Shown here: positions 7,811 through 16,460 of the stretch, in pieces | Numbering within the stretch: position 1 is the first letter of the stretch | How the letters are laid out: each line of letters begins with the position of its first letter | NCBI GenBank assembly: GCA_947462255.1 | Contig: CANHOA010000010.1 | Location: 1 to 64,000, forward strand | From: Flavobacteriales bacterium | Lineage (GTDB): Bacteria; Bacteroidota; Bacteroidia; Flavobacteriales_D; Crocinitomicaceae | DNA: 64,000 nt | Reading direction: 5' to 3' | Program-made: the position numbers and the translations under genes | Notes under the pieces: model-generated | Seen by the model: the letters and a program-made list of their open reading frames with translations, nothing else | Databases searched by the model: none | What the model was told of the DNA's origin: nothing

Positions 7811-8689
7811 ATGAAATACGCTGCAATAGATATTGGAACAAACGCTGCAAGATTACTTGTTGGTGAAGTAATGCCAAAAGATCAATCTTTTTTCATTAAG
7901 AAGATATCCTATACTAGAATCCCTTTGCGACTTGGTGAAGATGTTTTTGAGTCGGGTAAGGTTTCAAAAAACAAGGTCGACGACTTTCTTAAAACAATGA
8001 AGGCTTTTAAATTGATTTCAGAAATTTTTGATGTTCAAGAAGTTAGAGCAGTATCAACTTCTGCTATGCGTGAGGCTACAAATGCCAATAAAATTATAGA
8101 TAGAATTAAAGAAGAGACTGGAATCAAGCTCGAAATTATTACGGGTGATGAAGAGGCCTCATTGATTTTTAGTAATTTCTTTACGATGGAACTCGATTTA
8201 TCTGTGCCCTTCGTTGTTATCGATGTGGGAGGAGGCAGTACTGAATTAAGTGTTTTTGAAAATGGAGAAAAAATAGCGTCAAAGTCTTTTAATGTTGGTA
8301 CATTACGGATTTTAAAGGGGAAGTCAGATGCAAGTGTGTGGGAGAATATTCACGATTGGATTTTGAAATATGTCGATTTAAGCAGCGAACATCAGATATT
8401 TGGTACTGGAGGAAATATAAATAAAGCGCATAAAATGCTAGGCTATAGTTATGATGAACCCATAGGAATAGTTGAAATGAAAGAACTTAGGGATAAATTA
8501 GCAAGTTTAACAATTGATGAGCGAATTGATCAATTTCAAATGAAGCCGGATAGGGCAGATGTAATTGTTCCAGCCTTAGATATTTTTAGTTATATACTCA
8601 ATGAAATTGGGGCCAATTCGCTGATGGTTCCAAAGGTCGGTTTAGCGGATGGAATGATTTACGAAATGTACCATAGAAACAACAACTAA
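7811..8689 (+). CDS. ppx: Ppx/GppA-type exopolyphosphatase
   Basis: This is a member of the ASKHA phosphatase family that hydrolyses terminal phosphates of polyphosphate or the 5' phosphate of pppGpp. It shows the phosphate 1 motif AAIDIGTNAARLL near the start, the TSAMREA segment, and the phosphate 2 motif VVIDVGGGSTELSVFENG. At 292 residues it is the short, two-domain form without the C-terminal HD-like domains of E. coli Ppx. I use the ATG at 7811, because the TTG at 7799 sits in the -7 box. It shares one base with hisS (TAATG), so the two are translationally coupled. Confidence 0.93.
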   Translation: MKYAAIDIGTNAARLLVGEVMPKDQSFFIKKISYTRIPLRLGEDVFESGKVSKNKVDDFLKTMKAFKLISEIFDVQEVRAVSTSAMREATNANKIIDRIKEETGIKLEIITGDEEASLIFSNFFTMELDLSVPFVVIDVGGGSTELSVFENGEKIASKSFNVGTLRILKGKSDASVWENIHDWILKYVDLSSEHQIFGTGGNINKAHKMLGYSYDEPIGIVEMKELRDKLASLTIDERIDQFQMKPDRADVIVPALDIFSYILNEIGANSLMVPKVGLADGMIYEMYHRNNN

Positions 8690-10062
8690 TGAGTCAGAAA
8701 CCTTCAATTCCTAAAGGAACACGTGATTTTTTACCTTCGGATGTCGCTAAACGATCATATTTGTTTTCGGTCATTCGTTCTGTGTATGAAAAGCATGGAT
8801 TCTTACCCATTGAAACACCAAGTTTTGAATTATCCTCTACTTTAATGGGTAAATATGGTGATGAGGGTGATCGCTTGATTTTTAGAATATTGAATTCTGG
8901 CGATAAAATGAAAAAAGCGGATCTTCAAGCGCTTGATGCCGGTAACCTTCCAAAATTCGCAAGTTCTCTCTCTGAAAAAGCCTTGCGCTACGATTTAACT
9001 GTCCCTTTTGCCCGATTTGTTGCACAGCATCAAAATGACATTACGTTTCCATTCAAACGATACCAAATACAACCAGTTTGGCGGGCAGACCGTCCTCAAC
9101 ATGGGCGTTATCAAGAATTTTATCAGTGTGATGGTGATAGTATTGGAAGCGATTCACTTCTTAATGAAGTTGAATTTATTCAGATTATTGATTCCGTGCT
9201 AACTCAACTTGCTATTCCTGCTTTTACCATAAAAATTAATAATCGAAAAATATTAAGCGGTATAGCTGAAGTTTGTGGGGAAGCTCACCACTTAATTGCT
9301 ATTACGGTTGCGCTTGATAAGATGGATAAAATTGGTTCTGCAGGCGTAATTACAGAATTAGAATCTAAGGGGCTAAGTCAAGGTGCTATTGATAAAATAA
9401 GTCCGCTCTTTTCACTGAAAGGAACACCGGAAGAGCAGCTAGATTTGATGGAAAAGTATTTATCGAGTTCTGTTGTGGGCTTAAAAGGAATTGACGAATT
9501 GCGTTATGTTTTCGAAACAATAACTGCCATTGGCGTTCAAGAAGCAAAAATTGAATTTGATGTTACGCTGGCTCGGGGATTAAATTATTATACGGGCGCT
9601 ATATTCGAAGTGAAAGTAGATAATGTCAATATGGGGAGTATTTGTGGTGGTGGACGTTACGATGATTTAACCGCTACTTTTGGTCTCTCTGGTGTCTCTG
9701 GTGTAGGGATTTCATTCGGTGCTGATCGCATTTATGATGTTCTCGAAGAACTTAACTTATTTCCCAAAAATGTATCGCTTTCCTTGTCCGTTCTGTTCGT
9801 TAATTTAGGTCAGAAGGAATCCCTGGTTTCTATGCAATTGGCAAAAGAATTGAGGTCGAATGGTATTGATTGTGAGGTTTATCCGAGTGCTGTAAAATTG
9901 CAAAAACAACTCAAATATGCAAACGATAGAGGTTGCGCTTGGGTAGTGATCATTGGTGAGGAGGAACTACAAAATCAACAATTAAGTTTGAAAAACATGG
10001 AAAGTGGCGAGCAACTTAAGTTCGCTATTACTAATTTTATTTCTGAATTTAGTAAATTGTAA
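8689..10062 (+). CDS. hisS: Histidyl-tRNA synthetase
   Basis: HisRS is a class II synthetase that charges tRNA-His. The 457-residue protein shows class II motif 1 near the N-terminus (KGTRDFLPSD and following helix), motif 2 (RYQEFYQCDGDSIG), the histidine-A motif LARGLNYYTGAIFEV, motif 3 (GVGISFGADRI) and the C-terminal anticodon-binding domain (LSVLFVNLGQKE onwards). The catalytic arginine region and the histidine-binding motif are intact. It starts inside the stop codon of ppx and is the last gene of that two-gene unit. Confidence 0.98.
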   Translation: MSQKPSIPKGTRDFLPSDVAKRSYLFSVIRSVYEKHGFLPIETPSFELSSTLMGKYGDEGDRLIFRILNSGDKMKKADLQALDAGNLPKFASSLSEKALRYDLTVPFARFVAQHQNDITFPFKRYQIQPVWRADRPQHGRYQEFYQCDGDSIGSDSLLNEVEFIQIIDSVLTQLAIPAFTIKINNRKILSGIAEVCGEAHHLIAITVALDKMDKIGSAGVITELESKGLSQGAIDKISPLFSLKGTPEEQLDLMEKYLSSSVVGLKGIDELRYVFETITAIGVQEAKIEFDVTLARGLNYYTGAIFEVKVDNVNMGSICGGGRYDDLTATFGLSGVSGVGISFGADRIYDVLEELNLFPKNVSLSLSVLFVNLGQKESLVSMQLAKELRSNGIDCEVYPSAVKLQKQLKYANDRGCAWVVIIGEEELQNQQLSLKNMESGEQLKFAITNFISEFSKL

Positions 10063-10108
10063 CTTTTACATCTAATTTCTTTATTAATGAAATGCTAAGC
10101 TCTTCTTT

Positions 10109-10660
10109 ATGAAATTATTTCTTTCCTTTTTTCTATTCGCAACCACAGTTTATGGTCAGACCTGGACGGCTGAAGAATTAGCAGCTGCCAATACCTTTGA
10201 AACAGTTACCGATTTATCAGCTGCAGAAAAAGAAACCTTTCAATACTTAAATTTGGCGCGAATGTATCCTGCTAAGTATGCTAAAATTGAATTGGTTAAT
10301 GAGGATAAAACGAGTGGTAATTATAAGTCATTGATCAAGACGCTTAATGCTATGGTCCCGGTTTCAGCACTGACATTTGACAAAAAAGCGTTTGAATCAG
10401 CTACTTGCTTTGCTAAGGAACAAAGTGTTTCCGGTGAGATAGGTCACGTTCGAAAGAATTGCAAATCATATTTTTATGGAGAATGTTGCTCCTATGGAAT
10501 GTCTACAGGCAAGAATATTATCGTTCAGTTATTGATCGATGAAGGGGTGGAGTCCTTGGGTCATCGCAAAATTTGTTTGTCTTCTGGTTATTCTGCTGTA
10601 GGCATCTCTTTTAATACACACAAAACATATGGCTTTTGTTGCGTATTAGATTTTATTTAA
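10109..10660 (+). CDS. Secreted CAP (SCP/PR1-like) domain protein
   Basis: A 17-residue signal peptide (MKLFLSFFLFATTVYGQ) leads into a CAP fold: a first helix with YLNLARMYPAKYA, a GH segment (EIGHVRKNC), and the late GHRKICLSSGYSAVGISFN motif that matches the GHR signature of bacterial CAP proteins. The family binds lipids or acts in cell-wall and extracellular contexts; a catalytic role is unproven. There are six cysteines in the secreted part, several in pairs near the C-terminus. No T9SS tail is present, so it is probably periplasmic. It stands alone between hisS and the GEVED operon. Confidence 0.85.
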   Translation: MKLFLSFFLFATTVYGQTWTAEELAAANTFETVTDLSAAEKETFQYLNLARMYPAKYAKIELVNEDKTSGNYKSLIKTLNAMVPVSALTFDKKAFESATCFAKEQSVSGEIGHVRKNCKSYFYGECCSYGMSTGKNIIVQLLIDEGVESLGHRKICLSSGYSAVGISFNTHKTYGFCCVLDFI

Positions 10661-10717
10661 TCTGCTTACATCGCTTGGGTAAATTCATGCTGAAAATTAG
10701 CTGAACCCTAATAGTAT

Positions 10718-10730
10718 AGAGAACTTCTCT
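10718..10730. promoter_or_regulatory. 13-base perfect palindrome in the 233-base gap before the GEVED operon
   Basis: AGAGAACTTCTCT is symmetrical around a central C. It lies 58 bases after the CAP gene and about 160 bases before the GEVED gene, too close-looped and without a T-tract to be a terminator. The rest of the gap is plain AT-rich sequence in which I recognise no RNA gene. A -7-like TAGATTTA (one mismatch) occurs shortly before the GEVED ATG. Confidence 0.3.
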
Positions 10731-10893
10731 TTCACTAAAAGATTCCTTAAAAATTAAAAAATAGTATTGAGTAAATTGTTTTTATTATTTACTCATAATC
10801 TATTCGTAACAATTTTGAAATCATTTTTCTTTTGATATAATTAGGTATAGTTTTTAATTTTATGTAGATTTAACATTAAATTAATATAAAACT

Positions 10894-12021
10894 ATGAAGC
10901 ATACGATACTTAGTTTTCTTTTAGTATGTACTCCATTTCTATTTGCTCAACAATATTGCATGACAGGTGGCCCTACCAGTAATGCAGATTCCAATGTGAA
11001 ATTAGTTCAAATGACGGGTGTTTTAGGGGTGATTAATCATATTGGCTGCCCAAGTGTAATAGGGATTGAAAACTATACGGCACAGAATGTTACCATCAAT
11101 GCTGGAGGGACTTATTCCCTGAGTGTCGAATTTGGAACCTGTGGAGGAAATTTTGCAGGAGTAGGGCAAGTTTGGATTGATTTTGATCAAAATATGGTTT
11201 TTGACCCAAACGAATCCGTTGGGACCTGGACAGGTATTCCGCCGGCTGTAGCAACAGTTTTTGTGATTAACGTTCCGGTAAATGCACAAAATGGAATTAC
11301 GAGGATGCGAGTTACTCAAAAAGAAGCAGGTGCTTTACCACTTGATCCTTGTGCTAGCTTTCAATGGGGCTCTACAATGGATTTTGGTATAACAATCGCC
11401 AATGGAATGGATTGCACTGGATATATTGGCGATAATACCAGCGATCCAATTGTTGTTTCTTCCATACCTTTTTCTGATACTAGGGATAATTCGTTTTGTT
11501 ATTCAAATGATAATTTAGTTTATAATTCCCCCGATATTTATTACCGATACGATGTCGCTCCCATGTATAATTTTTTAAATGTCAGTTTATGCGGTGCTTC
11601 TTTTGATACTTTTTTAAGCGTGGTTGATCTTGCTGGTAATGTTGTTGCCTACAATGATGATGATTGTGGAAGTCAATCTGCCTTGAGCTTTTCCACCGTT
11701 GGATTAGGAACGGTCTTTTTTATAGTGGAAGGTTGGGGGAATGAAATGGGTGTATATACATTGACAATCGAGTCATCGGATGTAGGATTAGATGCGCTGT
11801 CAGATAATGCCGTCGGTATTTACCCAAATCCAAATCAAGGGGAATTTAATCTTTCTTCCGGAACTGGAAATATTCAAATATTTGATTTATTAGGTGCTCT
11901 TGTGTTCGAAACGACCTGCACCAACAATAATCAAATTGACGCAAGCGTGCTTCCAAATGGAACTTATCTAGTCAAAATAGCTGGAGCTTCTCATCTTCAA
12001 AAATTAATTATTACTAAATAA
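10894..12021 (+). CDS. GEVED domain protein with T9SS type A sorting domain
   Basis: The 375-residue secreted protein has a signal peptide (MKHTILSFLLVCTPFLFAQ) and an N-terminal GEVED-type beta-sandwich (VWIDFDQNMVFDPNESVG matches its Ca-binding-like core). A second beta-rich domain (about 185-295) contains YYRYDVAP and VAYNDDDCGSQSAL, resembling pre-peptidase C-terminal type domains. The C-terminal 75 residues form a type A T9SS sorting domain (IYPNPNQGEFNL ... ASVLPNGTYLVKI). It should be exported by T9SS and held on or released from the surface. It is the first gene of the kelch operon, five bases before the next ATG. Confidence 0.9.
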   Translation: MKHTILSFLLVCTPFLFAQQYCMTGGPTSNADSNVKLVQMTGVLGVINHIGCPSVIGIENYTAQNVTINAGGTYSLSVEFGTCGGNFAGVGQVWIDFDQNMVFDPNESVGTWTGIPPAVATVFVINVPVNAQNGITRMRVTQKEAGALPLDPCASFQWGSTMDFGITIANGMDCTGYIGDNTSDPIVVSSIPFSDTRDNSFCYSNDNLVYNSPDIYYRYDVAPMYNFLNVSLCGASFDTFLSVVDLAGNVVAYNDDDCGSQSALSFSTVGLGTVFFIVEGWGNEMGVYTLTIESSDVGLDALSDNAVGIYPNPNQGEFNLSSGTGNIQIFDLLGALVFETTCTNNNQIDASVLPNGTYLVKIAGASHLQKLIITK

Positions 12022-12026
12022 TATTT

Positions 12027-13175
12027 ATGAAGAGATACCTTCTTTCATTCCTATTTCTCATTTTTACGCTTTCCACTTCTTTGGCTGGTGATTGGATTCA
12101 AAAAACATCCTTTGGTGGGGTGGGTAGACACAGAGCATCGGGATGTGCTACTGCAAATAAAGGCTACATGGGACTCGGGCATATGAATGGATCTGGAGTA
12201 AACATAAATTACAATGATTGGTGGGAATATGATCCTGCTTCTAATTCTTGGACTCAAAAAGCGAATTATCCAGTTGGAAATTATGCTGCAATATCTTTTA
12301 CTGTTAACGATCAACCGCATGTAGGAGGAGGGGCAACATTGGTTGGTCAGTTCTATCGATTTAATCCACAAGCGAACACATGGACTGCTATTGCGCCTTG
12401 TCCTTTTTTCGACCCCACAGATAGTCAAGGGTTTTCAGTAAATAATAAAGGATACGTTTATAAAAATAATCAATTGGCAGAATATGATCCGCAAATTGAT
12501 TCATGGTCCTTAAAAGCGAATGCCCCTGTTAGTTTTACAAATTGGACATGCTGTTTTGCCATTGAAGGTAGTGGATTTATTAAACAAGGAGGACTTCTCT
12601 TTGAGTTTAAACCTGCAGAAAATACTTGGATTCAACGAGCTAATTTTCCCGGAGTTACCACCGGAGGAAGCTCAGCTTTCGCTATAAATCAACAGGGATA
12701 TGTTACGTGTGGATATGTTGGTGGACTTTCCATTTTGACTGATCAAGTTTGGGCATTTTCGCCCGGTTCGAATACGTGGACAGCTTCAGATGTTTTTCCA
12801 GGCACAAGTAGACGCTTTCCTGTTGCTTTTGCCATTCATAACAAAGGCTATTTTGGTACCGGTACCAACGGAGTTAATTTCAATGATTTTTGGCAGTATA
12901 ATCCCGTTGATGATGTAAGCGATTTGTCTGAGCTAGATGCGCAAGTTTCTATTTTCCCTAATCCTGCAAGTGATTTTGTTAAACTGAAGTTTTCTGGATT
13001 CCAACAAGAGTTAAAATATGAGTTCATAACACTATCAGGACAAATTCTATTAGAAGGAAGTTTAAGTTCCGATAATGCGATGATTGATGTCAAGCATCTT
13101 CCAAGAGGATCTTATATTTTGAGATTTCGAAAGGATGGAGCTATCCTATTTTCCGATCAAATTTTATTACTATGA
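12027..13175 (+). CDS. Kelch-repeat beta-propeller protein with T9SS sorting domain (first of three)
   Basis: The 382-residue protein has a signal peptide (MKRYLLSFLFLIFTLSTSLA) and about six kelch blades of about 50 residues, each ending in a YDP/FNP-x-x-N-x-W segment (YDPASNSWTQKANYP, FNPQANTWTAIAPCP, FKPAENTWIQRANFP). A type A sorting domain closes it (IFPNPASDFVKLKF ... HLPRGSYILRF). Kelch propellers are binding scaffolds; galactose oxidase shares the fold, but I see no copper-site residues that would support catalysis. Its stop overlaps the next start by four bases (ATGA), indicating translational coupling. Confidence 0.9.
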   Translation: MKRYLLSFLFLIFTLSTSLAGDWIQKTSFGGVGRHRASGCATANKGYMGLGHMNGSGVNINYNDWWEYDPASNSWTQKANYPVGNYAAISFTVNDQPHVGGGATLVGQFYRFNPQANTWTAIAPCPFFDPTDSQGFSVNNKGYVYKNNQLAEYDPQIDSWSLKANAPVSFTNWTCCFAIEGSGFIKQGGLLFEFKPAENTWIQRANFPGVTTGGSSAFAINQQGYVTCGYVGGLSILTDQVWAFSPGSNTWTASDVFPGTSRRFPVAFAIHNKGYFGTGTNGVNFNDFWQYNPVDDVSDLSELDAQVSIFPNPASDFVKLKFSGFQQELKYEFITLSGQILLEGSLSSDNAMIDVKHLPRGSYILRFRKDGAILFSDQILLL

Positions 13176-14371
13176 GGTTAGCACTACTTTTAGTATTACT
13201 GTCTACTTCACTTTTTTCTCAAGGAAATAATTGGAAAGAATTGAATGATTTCTCAGGTGGACAACGTGAAAGAGCGGTTGGATTTTCAATTGGCGACTAC
13301 GGATATTTGGGAACAGGCTTAGATACAGCCGAACAAGTGTTGAAAGACCTTTGGCGTTACGATCCTAGTACTGATTCATGGACCCAAATGGCTGATTTAC
13401 CTGGTTCGGCAAGAAGAGATGCCATAGGGTTTTCAGCCGGAGGAAAAGGGTATATTGGGCTTGGTGTGGATAATGAGATTTCTTTTCAGGGAGTTAAAAT
13501 GAAAGATCTGTGGGAATTTGATCCTTTAACAAATACGTGGCTTCAAAAAGCTGATTATCCCGGAGGAGGCGGTAATGGCGCATTTTTTAGTACCGTCTTT
13601 GTAGCTGATGAAAAAGCATATGTCTGCGGTGGTAAAATCGGCCCAAATGCCTATATTAATCAATTATGGGAATATAAACCAAGTGTTGATACTTGGACTT
13701 CTAGAGCTCCATTTCCTGGAGGCATTCGTTACTTGGCCGTATCATTTAGCATCGATGGGGTAGGCTACGTTGGGATGGGTGCCAATCAAGATGTGTATAA
13801 AAAAGATTTTTATAAATACAATCCAGGCTCAAATTCATGGACTCCAATTGCGCCTTTCCCTGCTTATGAAAGAGGATCTGCTAGCGGTTTCTCCATTAAT
13901 GGAAGGGGTTTCGTTTGTTTAGGAACCAATGGTGGCTTACTGGATGATTTAATTGAATATAATCCTGAAACCAATACTTGGGCAATTCGAGCAAGTTATG
14001 GAGGTAGCGCTCGAAAAAGTGCTGCCGCTTTTGTGATCAATAATAAAGCATATGTTGGAACAGGAAAAGGGTATAGTGGAAAAAGACGCGGTATGCAAGA
14101 GTATTCTGCAATGGACTATGCTTCCTTAGAAGAAAAAAAGTCTCCTCAATGGGTGGTGTTTCCTAATCCAAGCAATGGAATTATTCAATTAAAAGGAAAT
14201 ATAACTGTACCTGCAAAGCTGACTATCTATACTTTTTTAGGGAATAAGGTAATGGAAAAGAAATTCACGGGAGAAGAAATTGACGTGTCAGATTTACCGA
14301 GTGGCAACTATTTAGTGGAGCTCACAAAGGATGATAAAGTTATTGGTACAACTAGTATAATTAAAAACTGA
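13172..14371 (+). CDS. Kelch-repeat beta-propeller protein with T9SS sorting domain (second of three)
   Basis: A paralogue of its neighbours on both sides: signal peptide (MRLALLLVLLSTSLFSQ), six kelch blades marked by YDPSTDSWTQMADLPG, FDPLTNTWLQKADYPGG, YKPSVDTWTSRAPFPGG and YNPGSNSWTPIAPFP, with the blade cores reading GFSIGDYGYLGTG-like. The type A sorting domain begins at VFPNPSNGIIQL and ends GNYLVELTKDDKVIGTTSI. It starts four bases inside the previous gene and ends one base inside the next (TGATG). Tandem duplication is the simplest origin of the trio. Confidence 0.9.
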   Translation: MRLALLLVLLSTSLFSQGNNWKELNDFSGGQRERAVGFSIGDYGYLGTGLDTAEQVLKDLWRYDPSTDSWTQMADLPGSARRDAIGFSAGGKGYIGLGVDNEISFQGVKMKDLWEFDPLTNTWLQKADYPGGGGNGAFFSTVFVADEKAYVCGGKIGPNAYINQLWEYKPSVDTWTSRAPFPGGIRYLAVSFSIDGVGYVGMGANQDVYKKDFYKYNPGSNSWTPIAPFPAYERGSASGFSINGRGFVCLGTNGGLLDDLIEYNPETNTWAIRASYGGSARKSAAAFVINNKAYVGTGKGYSGKRRGMQEYSAMDYASLEEKKSPQWVVFPNPSNGIIQLKGNITVPAKLTIYTFLGNKVMEKKFTGEEIDVSDLPSGNYLVELTKDDKVIGTTSIIKN

Positions 14372-15579
14372 TGAAAAGAATTTGTGTACTCATCTACTCT
14401 ATAATGGGCACTTTATCACTTTGTGCTCAAGATACTTGGTATCAAATTGATACAATTAATGGCGATCCAAGGGCAGCAGCAACAGCATTTACGGTTGGTT
14501 CATATGCCTATGTGGCAACAGGTTTAGAAGAATATGGTTTCCGAAGAAAGGTTAATTCTTATGATAATTTTCAAAATGATTGGGATAATGAAGCTTCACT
14601 TGGAGGTGATAATGGACAAGGATTAGAGCGCGCTTCAGCCATTTCATTTTCAATTTATGATAAAGGATATGTTGGATTAGGCCAAACAGAAACGGTTGAA
14701 TACATGAATGATTTATGGGAGTTTGATCCTATTGCTAATACTTGGACTCAAAAAGCAAATTTCATCGGAGAACCTAGGAAACAAGCGGTAGCGTTTGTTT
14801 TAAATGATTTGGGACATGTAGGAACCGGACAAGCTGCTACAGGATTAAAAAATGATTTTTATACCTATGATCCATTAACAAATAGTTGGACAGAAATTCA
14901 AGAATTTCCCGGTTTGCCGCGAAAAGGAGCGGTTGCCTTTTCTGAATTAGACTACGGATTTGTTGGTACTGGTGATGCTGGAGTTTTGCAGAATGATTTT
15001 TGGATGTATGACGCCTCTTTGGATCTTTGGATTCAAAAAGCCCCATTCCCCGGGACTCCTCGTTCAGGGGCTGTAGCTTGGTCAACATCATTTCCCTTGG
15101 CTTATATTGCCTTAGGCGAGGACAATTTGAATGAGTTCAAAAAAGATGTTTGGGAATATAATTATTACACTAATTCCTGGCTTCAACGTTCCGATTTTCC
15201 TAGCTCAGGAAGAAAAAATGCTGTTGCTTTTACTATTTCAGGAATCGCTTATGTAGGGACAGGTTTTAATGGTACTTTTCATGATGATTTCTATGCCTAT
15301 TCCGGTACTGCAAGCATTCAAGATAACAACATCCTTTCTTCTGTTTATTTTTATCCAAATCCAACCCAATCGCTTATCCAAATTAAAGGTGTTCAAGAAG
15401 ATTTAATCGGATATCGCATTTATTCTCTTTCTGGACAATTAATTGGCGAAAGACTGTTTAATTCAGTTGAAAATTATGCAATTAATCTAACTAACCATAC
15501 AAAAATCCCTGGGGTTTATATGATTCAATTAATGGCAAATAATCAGGCCTATCCTTTAAAAAGAATTATTTTAGAATGA
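14371..15579 (+). CDS. Kelch-repeat beta-propeller protein with T9SS sorting domain (third of three)
   Basis: The 402-residue protein repeats the plan of the two preceding genes: signal peptide (MKRICVLIYSIMGTLSLCAQ), six kelch blades (FDPIANTWTQKANFIG, YDPLTNSWTEIQEFPG, YDASLDLWIQKAPFPG, YNYYTNSWLQRSDFP) and a type A T9SS sorting domain (YFYPNPTQSLIQIKG ... IPGVYMIQLM). The first blade is degenerate compared with the others. It overlaps the next gene by four bases, which joins the lipoprotein gene to the same translational unit. Confidence 0.9.
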   Translation: MKRICVLIYSIMGTLSLCAQDTWYQIDTINGDPRAAATAFTVGSYAYVATGLEEYGFRRKVNSYDNFQNDWDNEASLGGDNGQGLERASAISFSIYDKGYVGLGQTETVEYMNDLWEFDPIANTWTQKANFIGEPRKQAVAFVLNDLGHVGTGQAATGLKNDFYTYDPLTNSWTEIQEFPGLPRKGAVAFSELDYGFVGTGDAGVLQNDFWMYDASLDLWIQKAPFPGTPRSGAVAWSTSFPLAYIALGEDNLNEFKKDVWEYNYYTNSWLQRSDFPSSGRKNAVAFTISGIAYVGTGFNGTFHDDFYAYSGTASIQDNNILSSVYFYPNPTQSLIQIKGVQEDLIGYRIYSLSGQLIGERLFNSVENYAINLTNHTKIPGVYMIQLMANNQAYPLKRIILE

Positions 15580-15953
15580 AGATTATTGTTCTCATTATAT
15601 TGGTTTTAGTATTCTTTTCCTGCAAAGATGCTGTTCCTAAAAAGAGTCCCAAAAATGAGGATCTTACTCTAACAGATAAGCCTGTAGAAGCTGGGAAACG
15701 TGAGAAAGATAGTAGCGTTTGTGAAGTTAGAACTGTCGAAAATTCCTTAGGTTGGGGTTATGAAGTATGGCAGAATGGAGCCATGGTAATTAAACAAGAG
15801 CACATTCCAGCTGTGCAAGGAATTCACGCATTTTCATCTCAAGAACAAGCACAAAAGGCAGCAGAAATTATTAAAGCTAAAATAGAACAAGGAATTTTTC
15901 CGCCAACTATGTCAATGGCTGAACTCCAAAGCATTGGGGTAGATATAAAATAA
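15576..15953 (+). CDS. DUF4907-type lipoprotein
   Basis: A 125-residue protein with a lipoprotein signal peptide (MKIIVLIILVLVFFSC, Cys16) and a C-terminal domain that matches the DUF4907 pattern: GWGYEVWQNGAMVIKQEHIPAVQG, then F-x-S-x-E-x-A-x-K-A-A and GIFPPTMSMAELQSIGV. The function of the domain is unknown. Because it is the last cistron of the GEVED-kelch operon and overlaps the third kelch gene by four bases, it is likely to act with those surface propellers, for example as a periplasmic or outer-membrane anchor partner. The partner role is inference. Confidence 0.85.
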   Translation: MKIIVLIILVLVFFSCKDAVPKKSPKNEDLTLTDKPVEAGKREKDSSVCEVRTVENSLGWGYEVWQNGAMVIKQEHIPAVQGIHAFSSQEQAQKAAEIIKAKIEQGIFPPTMSMAELQSIGVDIK

Positions 15954-15957
15954 CGTT

Positions 15958-16458
15958 CTACGCTCTTTTACCCAATTCAATTACTTCTAAATCATGAAAT
16001 CGATCGCCAGTTATTGATAAACGGATTAAGGTTCTAACACTATGAAATCCTTTAATTCCGCAAGCACCGGGATTTATCCACAGCATATTGAAACGTTTAT
16101 CCATCTGCACCAAGGTAATATGAGAATGTCCGCAAACAAAAAGAGCTGGAGAGCCATTTTTTGTCAGTTCTTCGAATGCTGGTTTTGAGTAATTGCCTGG
16201 TCTTCCAGCAATATGTGTCATCAAAACCTCCACATTTTCTATCGTAAATCGTTCGTTTAATTGTGTTTCTTGTCGAATCAAATGATCATCAATATTGCCA
16301 TAAACTGCCCTTGTCGGTTTAAACAGCCGAAGTTGATCGAGTACTTCCAATGATCCAATATCGCCAGCATGCCAGATTTCATCTACCGCTGAGAAATAGT
16401 CCATTATTCTAGGGTCTAAAAATCCATGAGTGTCCGATAAAATGCCAATTTTTTTCAT
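15958..16458 (-). CDS. Metallophosphoesterase, YfcE/MJ0936 family
   Basis: A 166-residue calcineurin-like phosphoesterase. The metal-binding motifs are all present in order: SDTHG (residues 8-12), HAGDIGS, GNIDD (the GNxD/H motif), MTHI and CGHSH. YfcE-type enzymes are small phosphodiesterases with unknown natural substrates. It lies two bases after the ABC transporter gene on the same strand, so they probably share an mRNA, and it converges tail to tail with the DUF4907 gene four bases away with no room for a terminator. Confidence 0.93.
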   Translation of the reverse strand: MKKIGILSDTHGFLDPRIMDYFSAVDEIWHAGDIGSLEVLDQLRLFKPTRAVYGNIDDHLIRQETQLNERFTIENVEVLMTHIAGRPGNYSKPAFEELTKNGSPALFVCGHSHITLVQMDKRFNMLWINPGACGIKGFHSVRTLIRLSITGDRFHDLEVIELGKRA

Positions 16459-16460
16459 CT

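Noticed and set aside
10661..10893. RNA gene in the gap after the CAP gene
   Set aside because: Only a 13-base palindrome is notable; no tRNA-like folding or RNA motif is recognisable.
12051..12428. Minus-strand frame inside the first kelch gene
   Set aside because: Opposite-strand shadow of a repeat-rich gene; it has no signal peptide, motif or promoter. The same holds for the other long opposite-strand frames.
12027..15579. Assembly artefact in the three kelch genes
   Set aside because: The three genes are similar in layout but clearly different in sequence, with separate signal peptides and tails, so they are true paralogues.
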